Source of the DNA: Alphaproteobacteria bacterium
GTDB lineage: Bacteria; Pseudomonadota; Alphaproteobacteria; Micavibrionales; Micavibrionaceae
DNA length: 64,000 bases
Assembly: GCA_002401695.1 (NCBI GenBank)
Contig: NVTV01000002.1
Location: 310,001 to 374,000, forward strand
Direction: 5' to 3'
Position 1 is the stretch's first letter. The number at the start of each line of letters is the position of its first letter. The position numbers and the translations under genes were made by a program. Below, piece by piece: positions 19,290 through 30,385 of this stretch. The notes under the pieces were generated by a model, which made no database searches, had not been told where the DNA came from, and saw only the letters and a program-made list of their open reading frames with translations.

Positions 19290-20324
19290 TTGATTGTGGT
19301 GGATAAGACTTTTCTCGCACGTAAAATCGGTGTGGAAACGCTGCACCCCTTGCCGCGTGATGTTTCCCCGCGTGAATATTTCCGCGGGCGCAAAGGTGAT
19401 CGTGACTTTATCCTTATGCTTTATCCGGACGCCAGTGCGCCGCACCGCGAGGAAATGCAGGGCTTTATCCGTCTTGGTGCATGGCTAGGTCAGCAGGGAA
19501 TTAAGACACCAGCGCTGTATGAGAAAGATGAGCAGCAATGCTACGCTTTGTTCGAGGATTTAGGCGCGCAATCCTTTGGCGCACGTTTGCGGGATGGTTC
19601 TGTTAATCAGGAGGTGCTTTATACTCTTGCTACGGATGTATTGATTACGTTAGGGCATGCGGAGCACTTACCCGATGGGTTGCCTCTCTATAAAGATAGC
19701 CGTATTCACGAAAACCGCAGGCAGATCGTCGATTATTATATGACCCTGTTGCACAAAGAACGCCCTGATAACCAGACTGTGCAATCCTATTTATCTGTGT
19801 GGGATAAAATCGAATCTGCTTTGTCCCCATGTCCGCAAGGCTTCGTGCATGGGGACTACCATTTAGAGAATATGATCTATGTTACACATGAAACCAATGT
19901 AAAGCGTTGTGGCTTGATTGATTATCAGGATGCATTGCACGGGCCATTGCCCTATGACCTTGTGAACCTACTTGAGGATGCGCGCATTGATGTGCCGCAA
20001 GATTTGCGCGCGGCTATGATAGATCGTTATTGCGATGGGATGAGTGCGCCGGATAAGGCGGCATTCTTAGATTGGTATCGGGTGTTAGGGACGCAATTCC
20101 ATTGCCGTGTACTTGGCTTATTCATTAAGTTATCGGCAGAGCAGGGACGGGATTCTTATCTCGTTCATATCAATCGTTTGCAAAATTATATTAAGGATGC
20201 TTTGGAAAATCCGATCCTTTTACCCTTAAAGGTATGGTTTGAAAAAGAAGGGGTTGATTTTAGCTCTATAAAGGATTTAGATGGCGATATAATTCGTAAA
20301 ATTTTTCGAAACACATCGTTTTGA
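19290..20324 (+). CDS. APH-fold kinase, AmgK-like cell-wall sugar kinase
   Basis: Aminoglycoside-phosphotransferase fold. The catalytic loop is HGDYHLENM (about residue 186-194) and the metal-binding IDYQDA is near 209, followed by GPLPYDLVNLLEDAR, which matches AmgK, the anomeric MurNAc/GlcNAc kinase of the peptidoglycan recycling bypass. SPREYFRGR near residue 27 fits the family N-terminus. The usual partner murU (nucleotidyltransferase) is not adjacent, so a role on another small molecule stays possible. The start is unsure: TTG 19290, GTG 19296 and GTG 19299 are all in frame with no clear ribosome site. Confidence 0.72.
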   Translation: MIVVDKTFLARKIGVETLHPLPRDVSPREYFRGRKGDRDFILMLYPDASAPHREEMQGFIRLGAWLGQQGIKTPALYEKDEQQCYALFEDLGAQSFGARLRDGSVNQEVLYTLATDVLITLGHAEHLPDGLPLYKDSRIHENRRQIVDYYMTLLHKERPDNQTVQSYLSVWDKIESALSPCPQGFVHGDYHLENMIYVTHETNVKRCGLIDYQDALHGPLPYDLVNLLEDARIDVPQDLRAAMIDRYCDGMSAPDKAAFLDWYRVLGTQFHCRVLGLFIKLSAEQGRDSYLVHINRLQNYIKDALENPILLPLKVWFEKEGVDFSSIKDLDGDIIRKIFRNTSF

Positions 20325-20345
20325 TATAAACTAATCAGGAGCTAG

Positions 20346-21551
<1,206 letters not shown>

Positions 21552-21632
21552 TTTTATAGGTTAAATTCTATGTTCTACAGGGAAAATGCCCCTGTGGAAA
21601 ATGGTGCGTGAACTTAAAAAAAATCCAAAAAG

Positions 21633-21658
21633 AAAAAAACCGAACCCAAAGGGCTCGG
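21633..21658 (-). terminator. intrinsic terminator of the lysR/sRNA unit
   Basis: On the minus strand CCGAGCCC (21658-21651), loop TTT, GGGTTCGG (21647-21640) forms an 8-bp GC-rich stem with one wobble, followed at once by TTTTTTTC. This is the clearest factor-independent terminator in the window. It lies 210 bases beyond the lysR stop. Confidence 0.85.
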
Positions 21659-21752
21659 CGAGTTGAACAGGGAGGTTTAACGTCTTGGGAGACGCAAGAA
21701 TCTTCGCTTGGAAGAAACTTGGATATAGCTTTGCAGCTATGGTTACGGTTAT
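21633..21752 (-). ncRNA. candidate structured small RNA, about 120 nt
   Basis: The gap between aatA and lysR (21552-21867) is the only one over 300 bases and codes for nothing convincing. On the minus strand a perfect TATAAT at 21764-21759 predicts a start near 21752; the -35 at normal spacing is poor. The RNA would hold ATAGCT-GCAA-AGCTAT (21740-21725), TCTTC-CAAGC-GAAGA (21715-21701), GCGTCT-CCCA-AGACGT (21695-21680), a single-stranded CCTCCC (21675-21670) that could pair with ribosome sites, and the terminator. It could instead be released from the lysR 3' UTR. I cannot match it to a named family. Confidence 0.5.
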
Positions 21753-21867
21753 ACGAATATTATAGAAAGATAACAAACGCGATTATCGCAAACCACTTAT
21801 GCATTATTTGCATGGCAGGGTTAATTTTGGTATGTGAATTTTACACATGGTCTGAAAATCCGGCTTT

Positions 21868-22764
21868 TCAGGTGTTTTGCTCTACGTTTTTAATATATTC
21901 AAATAGGAAGTCTTTAAGCACAGTAATCCGCTTGGAATTGCGTCGTTCTTGTGGATAAACAAAGTATAAGTCTACACTTGGGATATCAAGGTCAGGAAAA
22001 AGAATTTCAAGATCATCATCTTGACGAACGATGTAGCGGGGAAGGGCGGCAATGCCAATACCACTTTTTATGGCGGCATAGCGCGCATGCATAGAGTTAA
22101 TCAGTAAAATCTTAGGATTATTTTGAACCTCTATATCAAAACGGTTAAATGCCCAGTTAGGTTTTAAAAATGGCGTTTGTGTATTGGGTGGATAGGCGAT
22201 CATTACATGGTTTTTAAGGTCTTCCAATGTCTTCGGTTTATCATGCTGTTCCAGATAACGCTTGGAAGTACATAAGGCAAAATTAATTGTCGTGAGATGT
22301 TTTTCTATCAAGTCACTGTTGCCTGCCGGTTGTAGGCGCAGTGCGACATCAGCCTCTCTCTTTCCCAAGTCAAAAACGCGGTCATCCAATAACATGGTCA
22401 CTTGAATGTCTGGAAAAGCTTGGTGGAATTTTCCGATTTGCGGTGCCAGCCATGTTGAAGCAATGAACTCCACCGTTGTAATGGTAAGTGGGCCTTCCGG
22501 CAGCATGCGCGAGTCAGAGAGGCGCGTTTCAACTTGTTGCAGGCGGTTGAAGACATCATTTGTTGTTTGAAGCAGCATATCGCCTTGCTCTGTTAATATT
22601 AATCCGCGGGCATGACGATGAAATAGGGGCAGACCAAGACTGTTTTCCAGAGAGCTGATTTGTCGTGAGATTGCAGATTGACTGAGGTTCAGTTCATCAC
22701 CAGCATGGGTAAAACTGCCCGCTTCTGCGACAGCTTTGAAAACACGTAATTTGTCCCAATCCAT
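21868..22764 (-). CDS. LysR-family transcriptional regulator
   Basis: 298 aa with an N-terminal winged helix-turn-helix (residues 1-62; FKAVAEAGSFTHAGDELNLS and SAISRQISSLE) and a periplasmic-binding-type effector domain. MDWDKLRVF is typical of one alphaproteobacterial LysR subgroup in which the regulated genes are not fixed. GAGGA lies 6 bases before the ATG. It follows trxB by 40 bases on the same strand, so read-through from trxB is plausible and a thiol-redox link is conceivable but unproven. Confidence 0.9.
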   Translation of the reverse strand: MDWDKLRVFKAVAEAGSFTHAGDELNLSQSAISRQISSLENSLGLPLFHRHARGLILTEQGDMLLQTTNDVFNRLQQVETRLSDSRMLPEGPLTITTVEFIASTWLAPQIGKFHQAFPDIQVTMLLDDRVFDLGKREADVALRLQPAGNSDLIEKHLTTINFALCTSKRYLEQHDKPKTLEDLKNHVMIAYPPNTQTPFLKPNWAFNRFDIEVQNNPKILLINSMHARYAAIKSGIGIAALPRYIVRQDDDLEILFPDLDIPSVDLYFVYPQERRNSKRITVLKDFLFEYIKNVEQNT

Positions 22765-22804
22765 AACAATTCCTCTGTGTGACTAGTTTATCTTCTTCAG
22801 AATT

Positions 22805-23779
22805 TTACTCAGCCGCATGAACCTTTTCTGCATCGTCGTTTTTTTCATTCGCTGCAATGAAACGATCCGCCTCCAGCGCAGCCATACATCCCATACCTGC
22901 GGCAGTGACAGCTTGGCGATATGTGTGGTCGGTGACATCACCCGCCGCAAAGACGCCGGGGATTGATGTCGCCGTTGAATCGCTGGCTGTGATCAGATAG
23001 TTGTTTTCATCCATTTTAAGGACATCTTTGAACAGCTCCGTTGCAGGGTCATGACCAATGGCAATAAAGGCACCATCTTTTTGGATATCACTAACCTCTC
23101 CGGTTTTGGTGCTTTTAACGCGCAGACCCGTCATGCCGGTATCATCGCCAAGTATTTCTTCAACCGTGTGATCCCAAAGCGTTTCAATTTTATCATTATC
23201 GAAGAAACGCTGTTGAAGGATTTTTTCTGCGCGCAGTGAATCGCGTCGATGGATTAGGGTCACTTTAGAGCAGAAGTTCGTTAGAAAGATCGCTTCTTCT
23301 ACGGCTGTATTCCCCCCCCCAATAATCGCGACCTCTTTACCGCGAAAGAAAAACCCATCGCAAGTGGCGCAGGCTGAGACGCCTTTGCCTTGAAATTCTT
23401 TTTCAGAAGGTAGTCCAAGCCAGCGCGCTTTTGCACCTGTTGCAATGATGACCGTGTCACCCGTATAAACAGTGCCTGAATCGCCGATGGCTTTATATGG
23501 GCGGGAAGAAAAATCAACCTCGGTGATGTAATCAGTAATTAGATTGGTGCCAACATGCTCCGCTTGCGCTTTCATTTGTTCCATCAACCATGGCCCTTGA
23601 ATGACATCCGCAAAACCAGGATAGTTTTCAACTTCGGTGGTGATCATAAGTTGCCCACCCGGTTCCATCCCTGTAACCAAGGTCGGTTCAAGATTGGCGC
23701 GCGCTGCATATATCGCGGCGGTATATCCAGCGGGGCCTGACCCTATAATGAGAACCTTTGTGTGGTGCGTTTGTGTCAT
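22805..23779 (-). CDS. trxB: thioredoxin reductase
   Basis: NADPH-dependent flavoprotein that reduces thioredoxin. The FAD motif GSGPAGYTAA is at residues 13-22, the redox-active CATC at 137-140, and the NADPH loop IGGGNTAVEEA starts at 153. The length of 324 aa is normal, with a short charged tail. AAGG is about 10 bases before the ATG. The codons for Gly154-156 form a run of nine G on the coding strand (23312-23320 as C), a slippage-prone sequence in an essential loop. It lies 33 bases downstream of the ELM1-family gene. Confidence 0.96.
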   Translation of the reverse strand: MTQTHHTKVLIIGSGPAGYTAAIYAARANLEPTLVTGMEPGGQLMITTEVENYPGFADVIQGPWLMEQMKAQAEHVGTNLITDYITEVDFSSRPYKAIGDSGTVYTGDTVIIATGAKARWLGLPSEKEFQGKGVSACATCDGFFFRGKEVAIIGGGNTAVEEAIFLTNFCSKVTLIHRRDSLRAEKILQQRFFDNDKIETLWDHTVEEILGDDTGMTGLRVKSTKTGEVSDIQKDGAFIAIGHDPATELFKDVLKMDENNYLITASDSTATSIPGVFAAGDVTDHTYRQAVTAAGMGCMAALEADRFIAANEKNDDAEKVHAAE

Positions 23780-23812
23780 TGCTCTATACCTTGGTTTGTG
23801 TGTAGAGGCATT

Positions 23813-24787
23813 CTAACTATTCGCTAGGCCGAGTAAAGTCCCAAAGCGTTTTTTAATCTCTTTTGCAACCATCTGTGCATCATTAAGCGGTTCATAAGTA
23901 AACGACTCCAGCGTGCCATTAAATGGCTTTAATGCGCCGTGGCGCATTATGTTGCTATGAAATGCCGAAATACGTTTTGCGCCGCCTTCAAGGTCAATCA
24001 TATAAACGGGTTTTCCTGTTGTGCAACTCTCTGAAATCATAGAGGCACTGTCGGCCGTCACAAGAATGTAGTCGGCGTAGCCAAGCATTGCCAGATAAGG
24101 GTTCTTTCCTTGTCCGTCCCAGAAGAAATTAGCCTTATTTTTAAGGTGCGCCTCAAGAATCTTTTGGTTCTCTGCGCCAGTTCTGCGAGAACATGTAATC
24201 ATGAGTGATGCGTTTAGGCTCTCGTTCAGGTGGTTTAAATCGTTGGCGAGTTTCTCTGTGATGGGGCGGGTCATTTGATAGGCTTTGCTTGTGCCACCGA
24301 TCAGAACCGCTATGCGTGGTGACCTTAAAGACTCAAATTCAGGAAAGTCTGCCTTGGCATTGTTTATACTGTCGAGCGTGATTTTATTCGGGCTGCCTTT
24401 GGTGACAATAACGTTATCTCCGCGCAAGGGGTCATGCTCTGGTACTGCGATGAGATCAAATACTTTTGCAGAAATTCGCGGGTCTTGGATGTGAACCAGA
24501 ATGGTCTTTTGTTGGCTCATTTTTTTTATGTAGCGCGCCGCCGCGATGCTTTTACGTCCGCTGGTGATAAGAAGGTCAGGCCATGGTGATGTGAGGGTAG
24601 GGGTAAAGCTCCCTTTCTGTTCAAACCCTAAATAGGGAGATAGGCTTTGCCATGGCTCGTTTAATGCAATGCGCTTTATGTCTGGATTCAGTCCTAATGC
24701 GTTCGCAACGCCGATGCATTGGTTCTCGGTTCCGGCTATTCCTTCGGTTATAATCCAGCAGAATGTTTTATTACATTTTTGTGTCAT
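23813..24787 (-). CDS. mitochondrial-fission-ELM1-family protein
   Basis: Member of the family that includes plant ELM1 and many alphaproteobacterial proteins (DUF1022). Key features are WIITEGIAGTENQCIGVANALG at the start (residues 11-32), LLITSGRKSIAAARYIK, VHIQDPR, and the late segment YILVTADSASMISESCTTGKPVY, which looks like the nucleotide-sugar pocket of GT-B glycosyltransferases. No membrane segment. In bacteria the function is unknown; a glycosyltransferase-like role is inference from fold. First gene of a probable three-gene unit with trxB and lysR, divergent from lrp. Confidence 0.88.
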   Translation of the reverse strand: MTQKCNKTFCWIITEGIAGTENQCIGVANALGLNPDIKRIALNEPWQSLSPYLGFEQKGSFTPTLTSPWPDLLITSGRKSIAAARYIKKMSQQKTILVHIQDPRISAKVFDLIAVPEHDPLRGDNVIVTKGSPNKITLDSINNAKADFPEFESLRSPRIAVLIGGTSKAYQMTRPITEKLANDLNHLNESLNASLMITCSRRTGAENQKILEAHLKNKANFFWDGQGKNPYLAMLGYADYILVTADSASMISESCTTGKPVYMIDLEGGAKRISAFHSNIMRHGALKPFNGTLESFTYEPLNDAQMVAKEIKKRFGTLLGLANS

Positions 24788-24821
24788 TTTATGTATGTAC
24801 GTAATTTTATTTCAAAAGTTC

Positions 24822-24850
24822 TTGCATATCTGATGCGGTAATCTTATACA
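24822..24850 (+). promoter_or_regulatory. candidate promoter of the lrp gene
   Basis: CTTGCA-type -35 (TTGCAT at 24822-24827), a 17-base spacer and TATACA at 24845-24850 predict a start near 24857, 57 bases before the ATG. The match is moderate, but the spacing and the location in a 126-base divergent gap fit. Confidence 0.4.
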
Positions 24851-24913
24851 GCTCTATCATCATTATCAACGGCCTGACAAGTCGCTGTATTTATCCGAAG
24901 GACATTAATAAAA

Positions 24914-25390
24914 ATGAAAAAAGCACGCCTTGATCAGATCGATAGAAATATATTGAAAAGATTACAAGATGATGGGCGTGTTACAAATGTTGCGTTGGCT
25001 AAATCTGTCGGTATGTCGGCGCCGCCTTGCTTGCGCCGTGTTCGCGCATTGGAAGATGCTGGCTATATCAAAGGCTATAATGCGCAGATTAATCACAATA
25101 CGATGGGGTTCGGTGTTACGATTTTTGCGATGGTCACATTGAAAAGTCAGGTAGAGAGTGATCTGGTTGAGTTTGAAGAATATATCACGAAAATACCAGT
25201 GGTTAGAGAGTGCCATATGTTGGCTGGTGAAGTAGATTTTATCCTCAAAATTGTTGCGAAAGACTGGGATTCTTATAATGAGATATTTAGAAAAGACCTC
25301 AGTGATGCACCGCATGTAAACTCAATAAAATCGTCACTTTCTGTTCGCGCAGCAAAAAATAAGCCCGGTATTCCGATTGAGATGGCTTAA
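24914..25390 (+). CDS. Lrp/AsnC-family transcriptional regulator
   Basis: 158 aa. An N-terminal helix-turn-helix (LDQIDRNILKRLQDDGRVTN, then LAKSVGMSAPPCLRRVRALED, residues 5-50) is followed by the RAM ligand-binding and oligomerisation domain with RECHMLAGEVDFILKIV. Family members are feast/famine regulators, often autoregulated and amino-acid responsive. The target is not evident: neighbours are an ELM1-family gene (divergent) and a lipase-like gene (convergent). AAGGA lies 11 bases before the ATG. Confidence 0.92.
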   Translation: MKKARLDQIDRNILKRLQDDGRVTNVALAKSVGMSAPPCLRRVRALEDAGYIKGYNAQINHNTMGFGVTIFAMVTLKSQVESDLVEFEEYITKIPVVRECHMLAGEVDFILKIVAKDWDSYNEIFRKDLSDAPHVNSIKSSLSVRAAKNKPGIPIEMA

Positions 25391-25417
25391 AAACTTTTTA
25401 TCGTGCCTCATATTGTC

Positions 25418-26098
25418 TTAGGGCGTTTTATTCGCATCATGGTCAAATTTACTATGCTGTAGAAAATGCAGGGCTTGTGCCATAACGTCTCCGTTAAACA
25501 TCATAAAGCTGTGCGTGGCAGCCATAATTATATGATCGGTCATGCCCTCTATCTTTGTACGTTCAACGGGAACAATTCCGTCATGTTCTCCCTCTAACAA
25601 CCATGGTGATAACGGGTTGACCGACATGTTTCCGGCAATAATACCAAGGGGGTAGGTTATGTCGCCGTCTATATGTTCGTAATCGGTGGTTAACTGGTCA
25701 CTGGCAGGGCCGAAAATAGTTCTGAATATCGGGGCAATAACCTTTGTATCGTGGAGCCAATCGGCAAGTTCGCTGCCTGTATTTGGCGGCCCTAACATAA
25801 CAACTTTGCCCAGATTTTTAGGTTTGTATTTTGCAATATAATATCGCGTGATCAGGCCGCCCATAGAATGGGTGACAAAATTAATCACGGTGTCTTCATG
25901 GTAATCTTCGCAAGTCATGATCTTGTCATGCACAAAGTCTCGAAGGTCTTCCAACTCGAATTTTCTGGATGGGTATAGGATATTCAAAACGGCATAATTG
26001 TTTTTTTGAAAAACATTTTTCAGCATGAGCATGTCTGTTTTGCTGCGCAGTATTCCGTGCAATAAAACGATGAGTTCCTTAGGTTTTTCGGTATTCAT
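25418..26098 (-). CDS. alpha/beta hydrolase, lipase-like
   Basis: 226 aa. VLLHGILRSKTDM is the strand-loop with the oxyanion residue, and THSMGGLI is the GxSxG-type nucleophile elbow (Ser near residue 80). PNTGSELADWL is typical of the PGAP1/LipA-like lipase group; a C-terminal His (MAATHSFMM) can complete the triad. No signal peptide, so cytoplasmic. The substrate is unknown; short acyl esters or phospholipids are guesses. It lies 18 bases downstream of trmFO on the same strand. Confidence 0.8.
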   Translation of the reverse strand: MNTEKPKELIVLLHGILRSKTDMLMLKNVFQKNNYAVLNILYPSRKFELEDLRDFVHDKIMTCEDYHEDTVINFVTHSMGGLITRYYIAKYKPKNLGKVVMLGPPNTGSELADWLHDTKVIAPIFRTIFGPASDQLTTDYEHIDGDITYPLGIIAGNMSVNPLSPWLLEGEHDGIVPVERTKIEGMTDHIIMAATHSFMMFNGDVMAQALHFLQHSKFDHDANKTP

Positions 26099-26116
26099 TT
26101 TATGTACTTTTTGTTT

Positions 26117-27505
26117 TTATGTTGCATCTTTTTCTGCGTTCAGCCATGCACCAAAATCTCTGCGAGCCAAGTCTGTGTAGACCTTTTTACGATCTTTACC
26201 TTTGAGCTTTCTGCGGCGGCCATTCTCTTGCTTCGGGCGCAGCAATTCATCAGGCGGCAAGGGAAATAGGCCGAAGTTGATGTTCATTGGCTGGAATGTG
26301 TCTGCATTCGCGCCGCCTGTTACATGATTAAGCAATGCGCCCATCGATGTGGTTTTAGGTGGAGACGTAATTTCTAGTCCTAATATTTCCGACGCGGCAA
26401 AACGTCCGGCCATCAAACCAACAGATGCACTTTCAATATAGCCTTCACATCCTGTAATTTGTCCGGCAAATCGAATGCGTGGCTGAACCTTTAGGCGCAA
26501 TGTTTCATCAAGCAATTTAGGGGAATTGATAAAAGTATTACGATGCATACCGCCTAAACGTGCAAATTCTGCATTTTCTAAGCCGGGGATTGTTTTAAAG
26601 ACCCGTATTTGCTCTCCATATTTCATTTTGGTCTGAAAACCAACGATATTATAGAGCGTGCCGAGCTTATTATCCTGACGCAGTTGAACCACAGCATAGG
26701 ACTTTTCTTCTGAATTCGGATTTGTTAAACCCACAGGTTTCATTGGGCCAAATCGCAGTGTCTCGACACCGCGCGCCGCCATCACTTCAATTGGCATACA
26801 TCCTTCAAAATAGGGCGTATCTTTTTCCCACTGCTTAAAATCTCCGTATTCTGCGGTGATCAGAGCCTCGATAAACGCTTCATACTGTTCCTTATCCATG
26901 GGGCAGTTCAGGTAATCTTTCCCTGTTCCGGCGGGGCCGATCTTATCATAGCGCGATTGAAACCACGCAATATCCATGTTGATGCTGTCTGTATGCACTA
27001 TAGGTGCAAGGGCGTCAAAGAATGCTAACGCATCTTCGCCGGTCAGCTTTTGAACCGCTTCTGCGAGAGGCGTTGATGTTAATGGCCCTGTCGCAATAAT
27101 AACATGTTCCCATTTTTCCGGTGGTAATCCGGCAATTTCTGCGCGTTCCAGTGTGATGTTCGGGTGGCTTTCCAGTGCTTTGGTGACCCCTTGAGAGAAT
27201 ATATTACGATCTACTGCCAAGGCGCCGCCCGCAGGCACCGCTGCGTCATCACCTTCACGCATGATAAGTGAGTTCATAAGGCGCATTTCCGCGTGTATCA
27301 AACCCACGGCGTTATGTTCTTGATCATCAGACCGGAAGGAGTTAGAGCATACAAGCTCCGCGCAGCTATCAGTTTGATGCGCTGCCGTTTTAACAACGGG
27401 GCGCATTTCATGAAGCACGACCTGAACGCCCATGTTGGCCGCTTGCCATGCCGCTTCGCTGCCTGCTAGTCCCGCACCAATAATATGTAGAGTTTCTTTT
27501 TCCAT
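26117..27505 (-). CDS. trmFO: tRNA (uracil-54-C5)-methyltransferase, folate/FAD dependent
   Basis: Makes ribothymidine at position 54 of the tRNA T-loop using methylenetetrahydrofolate and FADH2. The FAD motif [11 protein letters not shown] is at residues 10-20, and [14 protein letters not shown] contains the catalytic-region cysteine. [14 protein letters not shown] and [18 protein letters not shown], the second split here only by notation, are GidA/TrmFO signatures. The 462 aa length separates it from the longer MnmG. Divergent from the TerB-like gene across 174 bases. Confidence 0.96.
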   Translation of the reverse strand: MEKETLHIIGAGLAGSEAAWQAANMGVQVVLHEMRPVVKTAAHQTDSCAELVCSNSFRSDDQEHNAVGLIHAEMRLMNSLIMREGDDAAVPAGGALAVDRNIFSQGVTKALESHPNITLERAEIAGLPPEKWEHVIIATGPLTSTPLAEAVQKLTGEDALAFFDALAPIVHTDSINMDIAWFQSRYDKIGPAGTGKDYLNCPMDKEQYEAFIEALITAEYGDFKQWEKDTPYFEGCMPIEVMAARGVETLRFGPMKPVGLTNPNSEEKSYAVVQLRQDNKLGTLYNIVGFQTKMKYGEQIRVFKTIPGLENAEFARLGGMHRNTFINSPKLLDETLRLKVQPRIRFAGQITGCEGYIESASVGLMAGRFAASEILGLEITSPPKTTSMGALLNHVTGGANADTFQPMNINFGLFPLPPDELLRPKQENGRRRKLKGKDRKKVYTDLARRDFGAWLNAEKDAT

Positions 27506-27679
27506 GGCTAAATCTCTAGCAAAAAGGCAGCGTTAGGGCAATCCAAATGTTTTTACTGTTGGTTTTGTGTGCAGAAACAGACCGATATTGCGCAACATTG
27601 CATCAGATTGCTTTAATAATGTTTGAAAATATGTTCCAATGGTTGTGTAGGTTAGAAATCTGTGTGATGAGGAAATGAC

Positions 27680-28171
27680 TTGGATATGGTCGATAATAAT
27701 GATTTTAAAAGTGAAGTGAGTGATAGCCGTTTCTATATGTGGCGGACATTATTTTCTGTGGCGCATGCGGATAATGTTGTTACGGATGAGGAAATAGCCT
27801 TTATGGCTCATATTCTTGAGGATATAGATTTTTCAGACGAGCAAACGACGATATTAAAAGATGATATTACACATCCTAAAAATGTTGAAGACATGTTCCG
27901 CGGGATGACGGATCAAAACGACCGTAAAGAGTTTTTCAGTTTTGCACGTGATCTTGTCTGGGTCGATGGTGATTTCGGTACGCAGGAACAAAATGTTATG
28001 GTTAAGCTGCTTCAGAGTCATTTTGAAGACATTGATTTTGATGAGCTTGTGGGCAGTGTGGCTCTGGAATTTGAAGAAGACATGCCACGTGTTGATGACG
28101 GTAGTGTTTCACAGAGAAAACAAAGCAGTCCAATAAATGCATTTTTCCGCCGTATTTTAGGTAAGAAATAA
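27680..28171 (+). CDS. TerB-like (tellurite-resistance/DjlA N-terminal) domain protein
   Basis: 163 aa acidic, helical protein. FYMWRTLFSVAHADNVVTDEE followed by a second similar half (FFSFARDLVWVDGDFGTQEQ; residues 18-38 and 85-104) gives the A-D-x-x-(V/F)-x-x-E-E pattern of TerB/TerB-like domains, which may bind divalent metal. The last 25 residues are Ser/Gln/Arg-rich. No ter genes are nearby, so tellurite resistance should not be assumed. The TTG at 27680 has GAGGA 6 bases upstream; an ATG at 27686 is the alternative. Confidence 0.75.
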   Translation: MDMVDNNDFKSEVSDSRFYMWRTLFSVAHADNVVTDEEIAFMAHILEDIDFSDEQTTILKDDITHPKNVEDMFRGMTDQNDRKEFFSFARDLVWVDGDFGTQEQNVMVKLLQSHFEDIDFDELVGSVALEFEEDMPRVDDGSVSQRKQSSPINAFFRRILGKK

Positions 28172-28200
28172 ATTTAGATTTTAATGAATATCCTAGTGTT

Positions 28201-28764
28201 CTAAGGAAATGCCCGCATATGGACAGGGTGCAATATTTTATTTGTTGCAGGGCGCGCCGCAGCATTATCCTGATATTTCACTCCATCAAATCGTAAAATA
28301 ACATTTTTTGCTTTTTCTGCGCGCCCTGATACATGCACAACAATATTTCGCCATCCATCACTGAATGTATCACTGATATAAAAAGGTGGACGAATAGGGA
28401 ATATTTCACCAATTGTAGTGAACCCATCTTCTTTGGCATGAAGTGCAAGCACAGTGCAGCCATTGGCATCACACCATTCGCCATAGGGCGCGGTGATGTA
28501 AACTAATGCGTCTCGCCATCCATCTTGATCCAGATCCACACGCATGAAATTATATTGAGAGAATGGAGGGGCTTTCTTGTGCTTAAGGTAGTCGTGAACG
28601 GCCGCTGTGACATGTTGATCCGTCAGATCAGGGCGTCCTGCTGGTTCGATGATGGGTAACAGAGGCGAAGCCTGCCACTGTGCTAAACGGTCATTAGAAC
28701 CGCATGCGTTAAGAGAAATACTCGTAAGGGCAAGTAAGCAATAATAGCGAAGGTAATGTCTCAT
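28201..28764 (-). CDS. putative lipoprotein with FG-GAP/EF-hand-like segment
   Basis: About 187 aa from the ATG at 28764, which gives a type II signal ending SLNAC with Cys21; upstream in-frame Mets at 28773 and 28824 would spoil the signal. The mature protein contains VDLDQDGWRDALVYI, a Ca-binding-like loop seen in VCBS/FG-GAP repeats, and paired cysteines in GEWCDANGCTVLAL. It is likely anchored in a membrane and faces the periplasm or surface. The function is unknown. Convergent with the TerB-like gene, divergent from fdxA. Confidence 0.72.
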   Translation of the reverse strand: MRHYLRYYCLLALTSISLNACGSNDRLAQWQASPLLPIIEPAGRPDLTDQHVTAAVHDYLKHKKAPPFSQYNFMRVDLDQDGWRDALVYITAPYGEWCDANGCTVLALHAKEDGFTTIGEIFPIRPPFYISDTFSDGWRNIVVHVSGRAEKAKNVILRFDGVKYQDNAAARPATNKILHPVHMRAFP

Positions 28765-28910
28765 ACACCGCATTCTATTCGAAGGTATGCCAAAATCATA
28801 TGAATTACGTACTCCTATGCACATTTTTTCGATAAAAACGGGTTGCCTTATGAATGGTGGCGAATTAATGTGTCCTACGATTTGAGGCTATAAAGAAGAG
28901 TAATATTCAC

Positions 28911-29249
28911 ATGACATTTGTCGTTATAGATTCATGCATTCGCTGTAAATACACGGATTGTGTTGAAGTGTGCCCCGTAGATTGTTTCTATGAGGGGGAA
29001 AACATGCTTGTGATTAATCCGGAAGAATGCATTGATTGTGGCGTGTGTGAACCGGAATGCCCGATTGAAGCGATTTTACCCGACACGGATGAAAAAGCCG
29101 ATGATTGGGTTGAATTTAACCAAAAATATTCAGATGAATGGCCGAATATAACGCTTAAGAAAGATCCTATGCCTGACGCAGAGGAAATGAAGGACAAGCA
29201 AGGTAAGCTTGAAACTGATTTCAGCAGTGAACCTGGCGAGGGTGACTAA
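28911..29249 (+). CDS. fdxA: seven-iron ferredoxin
   Basis: 112 aa ferredoxin with a [3Fe-4S] and a [4Fe-4S] cluster. Cysteines at 9, 17 and 50 fit the 3Fe site, and 21, 40, 43 and 46 the 4Fe site, with extra Cys12 and Cys25. [17 protein letters not shown] and VCPVDCF are signatures of the FdII/FdxA type common in alphaproteobacteria. The C-terminal 55 residues are acidic and low in structure. Its convergent neighbour is a ferredoxin-NADP reductase, a likely electron donor or acceptor. Confidence 0.95.
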   Translation: MTFVVIDSCIRCKYTDCVEVCPVDCFYEGENMLVINPEECIDCGVCEPECPIEAILPDTDEKADDWVEFNQKYSDEWPNITLKKDPMPDAEEMKDKQGKLETDFSSEPGEGD

Positions 29250-29296
29250 CTTTTGTTTCAATAGCCAAAAGGCGATACTTCCCCTGATATATAGCT

Positions 29297-30346
<1,050 letters not shown>

Positions 30347-30385
30347 TTAAAATATTATGGGGTGTAAGTAAATATGCTTATAATT

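Noticed and set aside
21577-21595. Hairpin ACAGGG/CCCTGT after aatA as a terminator
   Set aside because: The stem is perfect but no T tract follows on either strand; it may still stabilise the aatA 3' end.
27680-28171. Tellurite-resistance system suggested by the TerB-like gene
   Set aside because: No terC, terD, terZ or related genes are nearby, and TerB-like domains are widespread outside such systems.
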